A stretch of 64,000 nt of DNA, from positions 1 to 64,000 of the forward strand of contig CAZIUL010000005.1 of assembly GCA_964542475.1 (NCBI GenBank), read 5' to 3'. How positions within the stretch are numbered: the first letter of the stretch is position 1; each line of letters starts with the position of its first letter. This document shows positions 32,356-42,394 of the stretch, one piece after another. Both the position numbers and the translations under genes were made by a program. Source of the stretch: CAZIUL01 sp964542475. GTDB taxonomy: Bacteria > Planctomycetota > B15-G4 > CAYZWU01. Below the pieces are notes generated by a model. The model was not told the DNA's origin. It worked only from the letters and a program-made list of their open reading frames with translations, and searched no databases.

Positions 32356-34194
32356 TTATTCTGAAGCATCAGGCACGCCCCGCTCGATAATTGCCATGAG
32401 CTCGTCCAGGTGATGTTCGTACACGCCTCGCGGACTTGTGTCGTGTTTCCTGCAAAGCGATGCAGCCATGCCCACGACCTCTCCCATCATGCCGGTGGTT
32501 CTCATCACGCGCACAGTTCCGAGCGCAACGTGTGTCACGCTTATGTTGCGGCCCGCCATCATCAGATTATCGATGTTGCGGGAATACAGGCACCGAAAGG
32601 GGATCGGATACGGCTCGATGTTCGTGTGCACGGCTTTTGAACGGAACGGCTCCCCATCGAATCCCTTGATCTTTACCGGGTGATGAAGGTCGATCGACCA
32701 GGTCGTGGTCACGCATGCGTCGGGGAACTCTTTACGGTTCACGATGTCCTGTTCCTGGAGAACCACGTCGCCCATCAGGCGGCGGGACTCGCGTTTCCCC
32801 GCGATGTGCGCGACCCACTCCAGCCGAAGGTTCGCGTAATCCGCTGCATGCGCGCTGTTGTTCTTCAAAAAGGACCAGTTTCCAAAGACAACGCGCAGGC
32901 CGTAATCCCGGATGTACTCGAACTCGTGGACCTGGTGGCGCGCCATGCCGGTTTCCCAGTCCCAGTTGCCCGCTGTCACCTTCTGGCACGTTTGATCGTT
33001 GAACCGCACAGCCCACGGTGTTTCAGGGAACCGCACCGGCTCATTGCCCTTTGCGGAGTACCACATGATTGACGCGCCCATGATGGTCTTGTCAGCTTTT
33101 GCCGGTGCGCGGGATTCATCGGTTTCGCTTCTGGCCTCGCGGCCGTAGCGGAAGTCAGCCCCTGCCAAAGCGCCGATCGTGCCGTCGCCGGTGCAGTCGG
33201 CGAACAGCTGCGCTTCGAACCTGAGGCTCTCGCCCGTCCGGATGTTCTGCGCCACAACAGCGGAAATCGTATTCCCGTTCATCTCGACCGCGTACGCGTG
33301 CATCTCGAGAAACAGGTGAATGTTCATCTCGGCGCGGACCGCGTCCAGCTTCTTCTTGTCGTTGTATTCATGCCCGGGCCGCGCGTTTCCGTGCTGGTGC
33401 GGGTCGATCTCATCCACGATCTTACCAACGCGCGGATAGGGAGGCAGCTTGATCTTGCCGCCGAGATGAACACGCACCTCTGATGAGTTGTTGCCCCCGA
33501 GCACGGGTCGGTCCTGGATGAGCGCGACCTCGAGGCCCATGCGCGCGCATGATATGGCGGCGCACGTTCCTGCCATGCCGCCGCCCACAACAACGAGATC
33601 GAACTCTCCGGCATCGGGCGGAACCTCGGGCAGGCCGAGGAGCTTTCTCCGGAATCGCGCCATTTTAGCGCCCTTGTTCGGGGGCTCGAACGCCGGGTCG
33701 CTGCAAAACAGCACGGCGTCACAGCGGCCGTCAAAACCGGTGAGATCGTGAAGCGACAGCTCAACGGTCTTTTTTTCGATCCTGACAAGCCCGCCGTCCT
33801 GCCAGAACCACTCCGCCCCTTCGGCTCCGAACGTTGTGGAGAGCGCTTTTTTGTCGATCAAGACCTGGAACCTTCCCGGCGAGCTTTCAGCCCTCATGCT
33901 TGATGGGGTGTCCGGCCTCTTCCAGGGCCCGACCCAGTCGCGTGTTCTGACCCACACGCGGAACTCTCCTGTTTCCGGAAAGGCGACCGTGGTTGCGGCG
34001 TTCTCCACCGGCCTGCCCAGGCCGTGCGCAAGCAGAAACGGTGATCCCATTCGGTCCATGAACTGCTGATCAATGACCCAGCCGCCCGGGTTGTCAAAGC
34101 TTTCGGCTTCGGCGAGCACGGATGTGCCTGCCAAAGCCGTGTTGGCCAGCATCGCGACAAACACTGCCGCCTGAAAAACGCAGCTCATGGTCAT
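32356..34194 (-). CDS. secreted FAD-dependent oxidoreductase
   Basis: 612 residues from the ATG at 34194, with GGGAG 8 bp upstream. The signal peptide is MTMSCVFQAAVFVAMLANTALAG. A galactose-binding-like N-terminal region (about 25-190) is followed by an FAD fold (FDLVVVGGGMAGTCAAISCARMGLEVALIQDRPVLGGNNSSEVRVHLGG) of the FAD_oxidored family. AQLFADCTGDGTIGALAGADFRYGREA and NLMMAGRNISVTHVALGTVRVMRTTGMMGEVVGMAA are also typical. Such proteins are frequent in glycan-degrading loci of PVC and candidate-phylum bacteria. The substrate is not known. Confidence 0.88.
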   Translation of the reverse strand: MTMSCVFQAAVFVAMLANTALAGTSVLAEAESFDNPGGWVIDQQFMDRMGSPFLLAHGLGRPVENAATTVAFPETGEFRVWVRTRDWVGPWKRPDTPSSMRAESSPGRFQVLIDKKALSTTFGAEGAEWFWQDGGLVRIEKKTVELSLHDLTGFDGRCDAVLFCSDPAFEPPNKGAKMARFRRKLLGLPEVPPDAGEFDLVVVGGGMAGTCAAISCARMGLEVALIQDRPVLGGNNSSEVRVHLGGKIKLPPYPRVGKIVDEIDPHQHGNARPGHEYNDKKKLDAVRAEMNIHLFLEMHAYAVEMNGNTISAVVAQNIRTGESLRFEAQLFADCTGDGTIGALAGADFRYGREARSETDESRAPAKADKTIMGASIMWYSAKGNEPVRFPETPWAVRFNDQTCQKVTAGNWDWETGMARHQVHEFEYIRDYGLRVVFGNWSFLKNNSAHAADYANLRLEWVAHIAGKRESRRLMGDVVLQEQDIVNRKEFPDACVTTTWSIDLHHPVKIKGFDGEPFRSKAVHTNIEPYPIPFRCLYSRNIDNLMMAGRNISVTHVALGTVRVMRTTGMMGEVVGMAASLCRKHDTSPRGVYEHHLDELMAIIERGVPDASE

Positions 34195-34251
34195 GGTTTT
34201 GTCTCCCTGGTATAAAGCAATGGAATCCGCGCATGCGGCTTATTGCGTTTG

Positions 34252-35604
34252 TTATTGCCGTGCCTCGTCATCCGTTTTCCATTCAGGCTTCCATTCCACG
34301 ATCGAGATCGGCTGCGGCAACAGCTCTTCCAGCTTATCGCCGTCGCCCTGCCCGACCTTCTGCACGAAGATGTGCAGCACCTTTGACCGTGCCCAGAGCT
34401 CGGTGTCGTAGCTCGGCTCCCACAAGCCCACCGGATGCTCGGTCAGGTCCGCAAAGCGCCAGCCGCCCTTCTGCAGATCGTCGCACATGGCCGCGGACAC
34501 CCGGCTTCCCCGCTCGACATCGCGGAAAAGCATGCATGCCCTGTCCCTGCCGCTGCTGCCGTCCGCCGCGATCTGCGGCCTGGAGATGGGGATCCTCTTT
34601 GTTCCGCCGCCGCTCAGGTAAAACGGCGTCAAGCGCCGGGACACCTGCGAGGTGCGCCAGTGAACATTGTCGTGATACACGATGTGGTACTGGGGGACCT
34701 TTGTCCCTTCCGGCCGCCAGTACGTGGCAATGTACGGCCTGCCTTCCGAGTCGGCGCACATGGACGTCTGGTTGATGAGCTCGCTCCGCTGGGGAATCCT
34801 GCGCGCGTACTCCGCCGTGGCCTCGGTGATGGGGAGCGTGTATTTATCGCCCGTTGTTTTTTCCCATGTTTTTCCCCTGTCTTTCGACCTGGCGTAGCAG
34901 ATGTCATGGTTGGTGGCCACGTCCCCGCTTTCCCTCCAGACCCAGGAGAGGTGAATCGTACCCCTGCTGTCAACGGCTGCCTGCCAGTATGCGTTACGCT
35001 GTCCCTCGCCGCTGATGAGGCTGTCGTGGAGCCTTGTCCACACACTTGTTTTCACGTCATAGATGTTCATTATCAGGTCGCCGCGGCCCGAGGCGCCGTC
35101 GCGGTAAAGAAACAGCGGGCCGCTGTCCGGCAGCCTGTAGAACTCGGGATAGGTCACACATTGTTCCTTCTTCCCGGTCATCGGCATCTTGTCGGTCAGC
35201 TCGAGCGACCCCGGGCTTATGCCGCGGCAGTAGCGAAGCGGAGTGACGTGGTGATCCCAAGAAACGTGAAGGAAGCCTGAGCTGTCAACCATTATGCTGA
35301 TCGAGTTGTGCGCATCTTTTGTGTTTCCCTTGTACCGGGTTTTTCGAACCTCCCACTTCTCAGACCCGAGCTTTCGCTTGGCGAGCACAACGCTTGAGTG
35401 CTCGTCATAAAAGGCAACGTACTGCGTGTCCCGGTGCGTCACAACAGAGTTGCGCCTGAATATGACGCCGTTTATGGAGTTCTTTGCCCAGCCGTTTGCT
35501 ATCGGCACGGACCGCGGGCCCGTATCCGGATCCGCATTAGCCGGCAGCATCCATGGAGCGAACAGGTTCGTGACGCAGAACACCAGGATCATCCGTTTCA
35601 GCAT
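34252..35604 (-). CDS. secreted BNR_4 propeller protein, possible polysaccharide lyase
   Basis: 450 residues from the ATG at 35604. The signal peptide is MLKRMILVFCVTNLFAPWMLPANA. The region DAHNSISIMVDSSGFLHVSWDHHVTPLRYCRG is the core of the BNR_4 propeller family, which includes PL24/PL25 ulvan lyases; the His residues there are in the place of catalytic or structural histidines. Whether the full lyase site is present needs a structural check. It follows the sulfatase gene after 13 bp and is probably cotranscribed with it. Confidence 0.78.
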   Translation of the reverse strand: MLKRMILVFCVTNLFAPWMLPANADPDTGPRSVPIANGWAKNSINGVIFRRNSVVTHRDTQYVAFYDEHSSVVLAKRKLGSEKWEVRKTRYKGNTKDAHNSISIMVDSSGFLHVSWDHHVTPLRYCRGISPGSLELTDKMPMTGKKEQCVTYPEFYRLPDSGPLFLYRDGASGRGDLIMNIYDVKTSVWTRLHDSLISGEGQRNAYWQAAVDSRGTIHLSWVWRESGDVATNHDICYARSKDRGKTWEKTTGDKYTLPITEATAEYARRIPQRSELINQTSMCADSEGRPYIATYWRPEGTKVPQYHIVYHDNVHWRTSQVSRRLTPFYLSGGGTKRIPISRPQIAADGSSGRDRACMLFRDVERGSRVSAAMCDDLQKGGWRFADLTEHPVGLWEPSYDTELWARSKVLHIFVQKVGQGDGDKLEELLPQPISIVEWKPEWKTDDEARQ

Positions 35605-35617
35605 GATCTCGCCTTTC

Positions 35618-37093
35618 TCATTTTTCCTCGAACGCGGGATTCGGCTCCGGCAGCTTCGCCCCGACCTTTTTTTGCCATGCATGCAGGAGCTTTCTCATCT
35701 CGTCCGCCTTGTCGAGCATGGTTTGTGAGAGGTCGTTCTTTTCGCTCAGATCATCTTCAAGGTTGTAGAGCTCGACACGGTCGTCCTCGAAGAACTCGAT
35801 GAGCTTCCAGTCTCCCAAGCGCACAGCCGCGCCGGGAGTTCCGCCCTGGTTGCCGTAGTGGGGGTAGTGCCAGAATAAGGCTTCGCGCTCCGGCGGGCTC
35901 TTCCCCCTCAGCACCGGAACGAGGCTGACCCCGTCCGTGTGCTGTTCCGGCCTGGCTCCGAGCCCTGCCATTTCAAGGATCGTGGGGTAAAAATCGGTGC
36001 TCGTCACAGGCTCGGAGCATACGGATCCCGGCCGGGTCTCTCCGGGCCACACGATGATCATGGGCTCCCTTATGCCGCCCTCGTACAGCCACCCCTTGCC
36101 CCCTCTTAGCGGCAGGTTGGAAGTCGGATGGCCTTCCGAGGTGGATAGCCCGCCGTTGTCGGACATGAAGATCACGGCGGTGTTTTTATCCAGGCCCAGC
36201 CTCTTGACAGCATCGAGCACCTTGCCCACGGCCTGGTCCATCGCCTCGACCATGCCCGCGTAAACAGCGTGGTTCTGGACGCGGCGTACCTTCCTGTCGC
36301 CTTCCTCTCCCCAGGAATCCTCGGGCGCGCTCTTTCGTTTCTCCGTGTACTTTTCCTTCAGGTCATCTCGCGCCATCAGCGGCGTGTGCACCGAGTAGAA
36401 CGAAAGATAGGCGAAAAAAGGGCTGTTCCGGTTGTCTTCGATGAACTTCACGGTTTCGGTTGCCAGCCGGTCCGGGAGGTGCTCGCCCGCAGGCCCGTCC
36501 TCGAGGCGCGGATTGCCGTACGGGCTGAAGTACTTTTTGCTCCCGTACGGGCCACCGCGCGTTATCCCCCCGCGGTTGATGTCGAACCCCTGCTCCTCAG
36601 GCCAGAACCCCTCCGGCCCGAGGTGCCACTTGCCTGCGAAAAAGGTCGCGTACCCCGCCTCCTTCATCGCCTCGGCAACGGTCACCTCCTCGTGCGGGAG
36701 GCGGTTCGAATAGGGCGCGGGCAGCATACGCGTGTTCCGTCTCCATTTTTCGGGCTGATTGTACCTTGTGGGACTGATGTAGTCGGTTATGCCCAGCCTG
36801 ACCGGGTACTTGCCGGTCATGATGCTTGCGCGCGTGGGGCTGCACACCGGGCACGCCGCGTACGCTTCAATGAAGCGCATCCCCTTTGAAGCGAGGCAAT
36901 CGATGTTCGGCGTCTCGTAGAAGCTTTTCGGATTGTTCGCGCCGATGTCCATGAACCCTAGGTCATCCGCGAGCACGAACAGAAAGTTGAGTTTTTTGTC
37001 CTGCTCGTCAGCGAAGAGCCTGCGCGGGGATGCGAGACACGCCCCTGCCAGGCCCGCGGTTTTGAGAAAACGTCTTCGTGTTGTTGATGTCAT
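35618..37093 (-). CDS. sulfatase with FGly-type active site, Tat-exported
   Basis: 491 residues. The twin-arginine signal TRRRFLKTAGLAGACLASPRRLFA precedes the sulfatase core. C84-S-P-T-R-A-S is the formylglycine motif and K-W-H-L-G-P is the second conserved motif. Ca-binding residues are in LADDLGFMDIG and SDNGG. It removes sulfate from an unknown sugar or other ester, probably in the periplasm or outside. The cysteine must be matured by a sulfatase-maturing enzyme, not encoded in this window. Neighbours are lyase-like, esterase and oxidoreductase genes. Confidence 0.92.
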   Translation of the reverse strand: MTSTTRRRFLKTAGLAGACLASPRRLFADEQDKKLNFLFVLADDLGFMDIGANNPKSFYETPNIDCLASKGMRFIEAYAACPVCSPTRASIMTGKYPVRLGITDYISPTRYNQPEKWRRNTRMLPAPYSNRLPHEEVTVAEAMKEAGYATFFAGKWHLGPEGFWPEEQGFDINRGGITRGGPYGSKKYFSPYGNPRLEDGPAGEHLPDRLATETVKFIEDNRNSPFFAYLSFYSVHTPLMARDDLKEKYTEKRKSAPEDSWGEEGDRKVRRVQNHAVYAGMVEAMDQAVGKVLDAVKRLGLDKNTAVIFMSDNGGLSTSEGHPTSNLPLRGGKGWLYEGGIREPMIIVWPGETRPGSVCSEPVTSTDFYPTILEMAGLGARPEQHTDGVSLVPVLRGKSPPEREALFWHYPHYGNQGGTPGAAVRLGDWKLIEFFEDDRVELYNLEDDLSEKNDLSQTMLDKADEMRKLLHAWQKKVGAKLPEPNPAFEEK

Positions 37094-37110
37094 GCCGCCC
37101 CCGTTCGATT

Positions 37111-37605
37111 CTATTTCGGTTTCCGGTTTTCCTCTTCGCGGTCAATATTTCCTGGGCCGGTATCTTCGCCCGTCTTCAGCCATCTGTACATCCATCGCGT
37201 GGCCATGAAACCGCCGTTGATCTGATTGATGGCTTTTTCCACCGTGTACTGAACAATGTAGGCGCTTCGGTCGTACGGCTTCTTTTGCTTTTCATCCGTG
37301 TCAAGCTCTTCCAACAGCGGCAGGGCTCTCTTGTCGCCGATCTGGCCCAGTGCCCAGATCGCCCTGTTCCTGTCCCTGAACGATGCGGTTTGAGATCCGG
37401 CAAGTGCGATGAGCGCCTCGACGTTGTCTCCCTGGTGGCGTTCCATTGCAACGGCGCAGATCTCCTTCACGCTGACGAAGATCCGGCGGAGTGTATAGCA
37501 GAACGTTGCGCTGCCCAAGATCAACACCACTGCTGCGCCCACGATCAGCCAGCCGGGAATCTTTGATGTGGGTGCCGTTTTTCTTGCGCTTGTATCCGTG
37601 TTCAT
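37111..37605 (-). CDS. membrane-anchored HEAT-like protein
   Basis: 164 residues. One TM helix (IPGWLIVGAAVVLILGSATFCYTL) near residue 25 and a short HEAT/PBS-type repeat region (NRAIWALGQIGDKRALPLLEELDTDE). It lies between the sulfatase and the sialate O-acetylesterase and is probably in the same operon. The role is unknown. Confidence 0.65.
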   Translation of the reverse strand: MNTDTSARKTAPTSKIPGWLIVGAAVVLILGSATFCYTLRRIFVSVKEICAVAMERHQGDNVEALIALAGSQTASFRDRNRAIWALGQIGDKRALPLLEELDTDEKQKKPYDRSAYIVQYTVEKAINQINGGFMATRWMYRWLKTGEDTGPGNIDREEENRKPK

Positions 37606-37650
37606 TGCAACTTTGCCTCGGTGAACAGGTCCGGCAAGGGCGACGAGCGC

Positions 37651-40308
37651 CTACTTCACCGGCTTGTCTTCCATCAGCCTGGAGAGCACGGGCTCCATTG
37701 CCCTTGCCCAGATCCTGTATCCTGTTTCGTTCGGGTGCAGGAAGTCGGGCATGATGTCGGCTTCCAGGGTCTTGTCCGGGTCCAAGAACTCATCCCCGAT
37801 GTCCAGGTAGAAGATGTGTTCGTTGTCAGCGATCTTCGATGCGATCGTGCCCGCTTCCTGGTTGGCCGCACGCCTCGGGTTGGGTGTTTGACCGTACGGG
37901 AAGGGACAGAGCATCAGGACCTTTGTCTTTGGCAGCTTTATCCGCAGGGTCTTGCAGATGGCAATGATCCCTTCGGCGACCTCTTGCGCGCTGTCCGCTT
38001 TTGGAAAGTGGCCCGCGTCCGTGTTGTTTGTCCCGATCATCACAACAGCTACCTTTGGAGAGATGTTGTCGATCTCGCCGTTGTCCAGGCGCCACAGCAC
38101 GTTTTCCGTGCGGTCCCCGGAAAAGCCCAGGTTGATGGGGTTGCGGTGCCCGTAGTACTTTTCCCAGATCTTGTGCTGCGGCTGGTTTTCCCAGCTGTGA
38201 GTGATGGAGTCGCCGATGAACACGAGGTCAACGCCCCCCTTTTCAATCAGTTCCAGCTTGTCGTTGTGCCGGTTCCACCACCACCCGCGCAGCGGAACCG
38301 GGATGAGCGCGGTGTTCGGGTTCTCGTCTTCAAAGTTCCAGAGGCTGTTGAAGCACGATGCAGGCAGGCCCTCCTTGTTGATGAGGTTTCCTTCGGCCGT
38401 GTTGCTCCAGGCATAGCATACCCCGACCGGATTGCTTATCAGCGGGCACGAAAGAATGACGCATTTTCCGTCGATGGCTGCTTCGGCAGGCAGGAAGATG
38501 CCGTCGCTTCCTGCGAGCTTGAACGACGACAGGGTGTGTCCTTCTCTTACGGCGAGCCCGCTTTCGCAGTGGTCGAAAAAAAGCCTGGCCTTGTTTCCTT
38601 CGGCTTTAATCCCCTTGAAAATCGGGCCGGAACATTCACCGACCTCTTTACCGTATGTGTTTTTCAGCGCCCAGAGAGCGAGCCTTTTCCCCACATCCTG
38701 CTTGTTCCTGGGGTGGATGTCGAGGATGTTGCCTATGTCCGAGGTCACTGCCATGCCCGTGTTTTCCAGGTTCATGACCCGCCTTTGCGCTTCTCTTACA
38801 CCCGCGCAGTCGCCGCCCTGGGCGTAGAGAAACGGAGCGATCTGTACGTAGTAGAAGGGGAGTGCCCTGACTCCCCAGCCCTCGCGCCAGCAGTCGATCA
38901 TTGATTCGAAAAGCGCCTCATAGCTGCGCGAACGGGAACAGTTGGACTCGCCCTGGTACCAGATTGCGCCCTTTATCCTGTAGGGAAGGAGCGGGGAGAT
39001 CATGGCGTTGTACAGGCTCGATACTGTGTGCGCGCCTACCGCGAGCATCCTGGGGCGGGGAGGGAGCTTTGCAGCGCTTGAGCTCGCCATGTATCGCCAC
39101 GGCCCGGCAAGGGAGATCGTATCCTCGGGCGCGTTGACGGGAAGGATCTTGATCTCTTTCTTGTCACCGTAGATTCCGCCGCCGCCCCCGGTGTCAAGAA
39201 CCCGGACCACAATGAGCGCGCGCCCGGATTCCACGGCCCTTGCCGGGACCTTGTATTTTCGCTTTGCTGTCCAGCCCTGGGTCTGTCCAACGGATGTCCC
39301 GTTCACCCAGGTGCGGTCCTCGTCGTCGATTGGTCCCAGCTCGAGCAGAAGTTCTTTTCCGGCCCAGCTCTCAGGCAGGTCGATGCTTTTTCTGAACCAG
39401 GCCACGCCATCGAAGCTTTTCAGCTCGTTGTCGTTCCAGCTGCCGGGCAGGTCCATTGTTTTCCACTGCGAATCGTCGAACCCGGAGGCGTACCACTTGT
39501 CTTGCCCGTAACCGGCATCCGCCGCCTCGAGCGCTTTTTCCCATTCCTCTATTTTCTGCCTGTTGATCTCGTCCACCTTGCCGGTGTTGACAGCGAGGAA
39601 ATCGAGATCCTCGAGCTGGTTTTCATAGCCTCCCACACGGGCCAGCATGTCCGCACTGGTCCACGACTCGGCGGGTGTTCCCCCCCAGGAGGTGTGGATC
39701 AGGCCTATGGGCACCTTCAGCTCGTTGTGAAGCGTGCGGCCGAAATAGTAGGCCGCTGCTGAAAATCCGCCCCAGCCTTCCTGAGCAACGGTTTCAGTGG
39801 AGCAGACCTTCCATTCGACCGGATGCTTGAGCTTGTCGAGCGGGATCGCGGACACGCTTCTTTCGACCTGGAAGAGCCGGATTTCAGGATGGTCCGCGCC
39901 GGCGACCTCCTCTTCGGCGTTGTTGCACGCGGTTATGCCCATTTCCATGTTCGACTGGCCGGAACAGACCCAGACCTCGCCCACCAGCACGTTCTCGATC
40001 TTGATGAGGTTGTCGCCACGGATCGTAATCGAGTAAGGACCGCCCGCTTCGGGCAGGGAAAGGTCCACGCTCCATCTTCCGTCCCTGCGGTCTGCTGTTG
40101 TCCTGGACTTGCTTCCCCAGCTTCCCTCGACGATAACCGGCTCCCCGGGCGATGCCCATCCCCATACATTTGCTTTTTCACCCTTCTGGAGAACCATGTT
40201 GTCTCCCACAAGAGAGGGAAGCCGCACATCAGCTCCGGCAGCAGCGGCGAATCCCAAAAGCAGCACCAATCCGAACAACCAGTGTTTCTTTTGTAGAGAG
40301 TGAATCAC
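37651..40308 (-). CDS. sialate O-acetylesterase-like protein fused to SGNH hydrolase
   Basis: 885 residues. The signal peptide MIHSLQKKHWLFGLVLLLGFAAAAGA is followed by a sialate O-acetylesterase (SASA) part with the nucleophile motif WVCSGQSNMEMG and GAIWYQGESN. Inserted in it is a jelly-roll-like section (LPGSWNDNELKSFDGVAWFRKSIDLPESW). The C-terminal 200 residues are a second SGNH/PAF-acetylhydrolase-like domain with VDLVFIGDSITHSW, VVMIGTNNTD and MPDFLHPNETGY. The two ester-cutting domains probably remove acetyl groups from a polysaccharide, matching the sulfatase beside it. Confidence 0.88.
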   Translation of the reverse strand: MIHSLQKKHWLFGLVLLLGFAAAAGADVRLPSLVGDNMVLQKGEKANVWGWASPGEPVIVEGSWGSKSRTTADRRDGRWSVDLSLPEAGGPYSITIRGDNLIKIENVLVGEVWVCSGQSNMEMGITACNNAEEEVAGADHPEIRLFQVERSVSAIPLDKLKHPVEWKVCSTETVAQEGWGGFSAAAYYFGRTLHNELKVPIGLIHTSWGGTPAESWTSADMLARVGGYENQLEDLDFLAVNTGKVDEINRQKIEEWEKALEAADAGYGQDKWYASGFDDSQWKTMDLPGSWNDNELKSFDGVAWFRKSIDLPESWAGKELLLELGPIDDEDRTWVNGTSVGQTQGWTAKRKYKVPARAVESGRALIVVRVLDTGGGGGIYGDKKEIKILPVNAPEDTISLAGPWRYMASSSAAKLPPRPRMLAVGAHTVSSLYNAMISPLLPYRIKGAIWYQGESNCSRSRSYEALFESMIDCWREGWGVRALPFYYVQIAPFLYAQGGDCAGVREAQRRVMNLENTGMAVTSDIGNILDIHPRNKQDVGKRLALWALKNTYGKEVGECSGPIFKGIKAEGNKARLFFDHCESGLAVREGHTLSSFKLAGSDGIFLPAEAAIDGKCVILSCPLISNPVGVCYAWSNTAEGNLINKEGLPASCFNSLWNFEDENPNTALIPVPLRGWWWNRHNDKLELIEKGGVDLVFIGDSITHSWENQPQHKIWEKYYGHRNPINLGFSGDRTENVLWRLDNGEIDNISPKVAVVMIGTNNTDAGHFPKADSAQEVAEGIIAICKTLRIKLPKTKVLMLCPFPYGQTPNPRRAANQEAGTIASKIADNEHIFYLDIGDEFLDPDKTLEADIMPDFLHPNETGYRIWARAMEPVLSRLMEDKPVK

Positions 40309-40527
40309 CTTTGATTCTCCTTGTTTTCGTTTTTTCCAGGATGTTTGAAAGATGAGGAAAAGCAGCTAAACGCTTTTTACATGCTTCAGTTTCCGTTGAG
40401 AGAGGCTGTTTTCAAGGAAATAGTTGGACTCAATCCGTCATTCCCGCGGGTGCAAACCCGCTGCCGGGCCGGCGGGATTGGTGCCGGACAACGGGTTGAC
40501 CTCAGGCGATCCGGGTTTTGGGGCGGG

Positions 40528-42255
40528 TTACTCCACGATCTTGATGGCCACTGGATTTGAAACGAAGTCGTAGGGAGAATAAAGAAGACAGGCGAAGTTC
40601 AGGGTCAAACCCAAAGCTTCGCGAGGCAGGGGGCCGACCGTGTCGAACCGTGCGCTGCCTACACCGGATGCGTCCAGGACCGCGTGAAAATCGGTGAAGA
40701 AGATGGTGTTGGCGAACTTGAATGTCATTCCCGTGAAGAGGTCCCAGTTCAGGGGGAGGAGCTGTCCTCCTGGCAGGGTGAAGCCCGGTTCCGTGCCGCT
40801 CGCCGATCCCAGGACGAAATAGTTCCGGTTGCTGTTGGCCGGGCCCGCGTTCAAGTGTAAATTGACTACTCCACCCGCGTCAGCGGATATTGCTTTGATG
40901 TCGGTGCCAAGTGTGTTGACCGTGAAGGTGTGGGGGTCCGGCTCACCGATGTAGGGATGGTCCTCGCTCCGCCCGGAGGCGTCTTCGGCATGGATATAGT
41001 ATTGGATCGTGGCGCCCGCGGGCTGAGCGGGGATGTTCGCCAGGTAGTCGTTTCCGCTCACGTGGGACATGGGAGTACTGTTCCAGCCCCCGGTAGTTTT
41101 CCAGTAAACCGTCGGGGTCCCGCCCGTGAAACCCTGGCCGCTGTAGTCGATGATCTCAGCTTCCACTGGAAATCCCGGGGCCGCGGGCGGGCGGTCCAGC
41201 AGTGGAGTGTGTCCGATGCAGAGCATGTGCCTGTCCGTTATGCCCATGGTGCGGCAGTGAAGGGCGTCGAACCAGTGCCACGACCCGTAAAAACCGAGCA
41301 CTTCGTAGCCGGGCATGGCTGCCTGGTACGATGCGATGGCATCGTCATCCCACTGGCTACCGGTTATGGGGATCAGCACCTTGTTGTTCAGGATGAGTGA
41401 ATTTACATAGGGCTCGCCGTTGGGCGAGTACACCCTGACGGTTTTATAGGGGGTGCCGTAGCAGCTTATCCGGTTCTCGAAATAGTCGACCGCATCTTCG
41501 AGGCCGGTATAGGTGGGATCGTTGGGCGGCACCTCCAGCACCATGATGGTGTCGGGTGAGAGGTACTTGGCGAAGCAGTCGATGTGCTTCAGGAATCCGC
41601 CCTGGGCATCCGGTATGATGCGGTAGGTGTGAACGCCCAGGTAATCAAGCGCCATGTTATAGATATCATCGTGGGACACGCCCGGATTGTCATCCCAGAC
41701 CAGGTCGGTGGACAGGGCGAACCCCTGCCCGTCCGTCATGTAGTTGCCTCCCTCGTGATAGAGGCCGGTGTCATAAACGGGGATGCCCTGGTCCTGCCCG
41801 TACACGAAGGGAATGAGTTCATCGTTCGGTTGGGGCCAGGGGTAGTCGAAGTTCACGATCCCCTGCGTCTGGTTGCCGTCTATGATGAACCAGGGGCCGA
41901 AATCACGGGTCCAGTAGCTGTCGGAAGGCGCATGGAGGAAGCTGCAGTTGTTCAGGTTCACGCCGCACCGCTGGTATTCGCCCTCCACGAAGCTCTGTTC
42001 GCCCGCGTCCAGCACGATGGTAACCACCTCGGTGTCTTCTGCCATCTCCGCGATAAGGGTATAGGAGATGCCGAACGGATACCGTATCAGCACGCCCTCC
42101 ATCGGTTCGAACTCCGCGGGCTGTCTAACCGTAGGGGGCGGGGGAGTTCGGGTTTGCCCCTGGGCCGGTGATCCGTTTCCAAGAACAACCAGGGCAGATG
42201 CCAGGGAGCACACAACAAGGGTCCACAAGTTCACGCTTTTTACAGGATTATTCAT
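40528..42255 (-). CDS. secreted agmatine/peptidyl-arginine deiminase-family protein
   Basis: 575 residues from the ATG at 42255, with GGAAAGGTG before it. A signal peptide (SVNLWTLVVCSLASALVVLGNGSPAQG) precedes a PAD_porph/agmatine-deiminase fold of about 350 residues. It contains PAEFEPMEGVLIRYPFG, YWTRDFGPW, GGNYMTDG, HIDCFAKYLSPD and the putative catalytic Cys in WFDALHCRTMG. The C-terminal 200 residues look like a beta-sandwich and a secreted tail. It would deiminate arginine residues or agmatine outside the cytoplasm; the substrate is not clear. Confidence 0.82.
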   Translation of the reverse strand: MNNPVKSVNLWTLVVCSLASALVVLGNGSPAQGQTRTPPPPTVRQPAEFEPMEGVLIRYPFGISYTLIAEMAEDTEVVTIVLDAGEQSFVEGEYQRCGVNLNNCSFLHAPSDSYWTRDFGPWFIIDGNQTQGIVNFDYPWPQPNDELIPFVYGQDQGIPVYDTGLYHEGGNYMTDGQGFALSTDLVWDDNPGVSHDDIYNMALDYLGVHTYRIIPDAQGGFLKHIDCFAKYLSPDTIMVLEVPPNDPTYTGLEDAVDYFENRISCYGTPYKTVRVYSPNGEPYVNSLILNNKVLIPITGSQWDDDAIASYQAAMPGYEVLGFYGSWHWFDALHCRTMGITDRHMLCIGHTPLLDRPPAAPGFPVEAEIIDYSGQGFTGGTPTVYWKTTGGWNSTPMSHVSGNDYLANIPAQPAGATIQYYIHAEDASGRSEDHPYIGEPDPHTFTVNTLGTDIKAISADAGGVVNLHLNAGPANSNRNYFVLGSASGTEPGFTLPGGQLLPLNWDLFTGMTFKFANTIFFTDFHAVLDASGVGSARFDTVGPLPREALGLTLNFACLLYSPYDFVSNPVAIKIVE

Positions 42256-42394
42256 GACACACCTTTCCAAGGTTTTTGTACACCTATCGCAATTGTGCGC
42301 CGAGACAGATTGATCAGGCGATTATACATCTATTTAGGTTAATATGCTATTAGGTATTTACAGCATAATCTATACAATCGTTTTATCGTTTTTC

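Noticed and set aside
37621..38904. A 427-residue plus-strand open frame
   Set aside because: It is entirely antisense to the esterase gene, which has clear SGNH motifs, a signal peptide and a better start; it arises from high GC.
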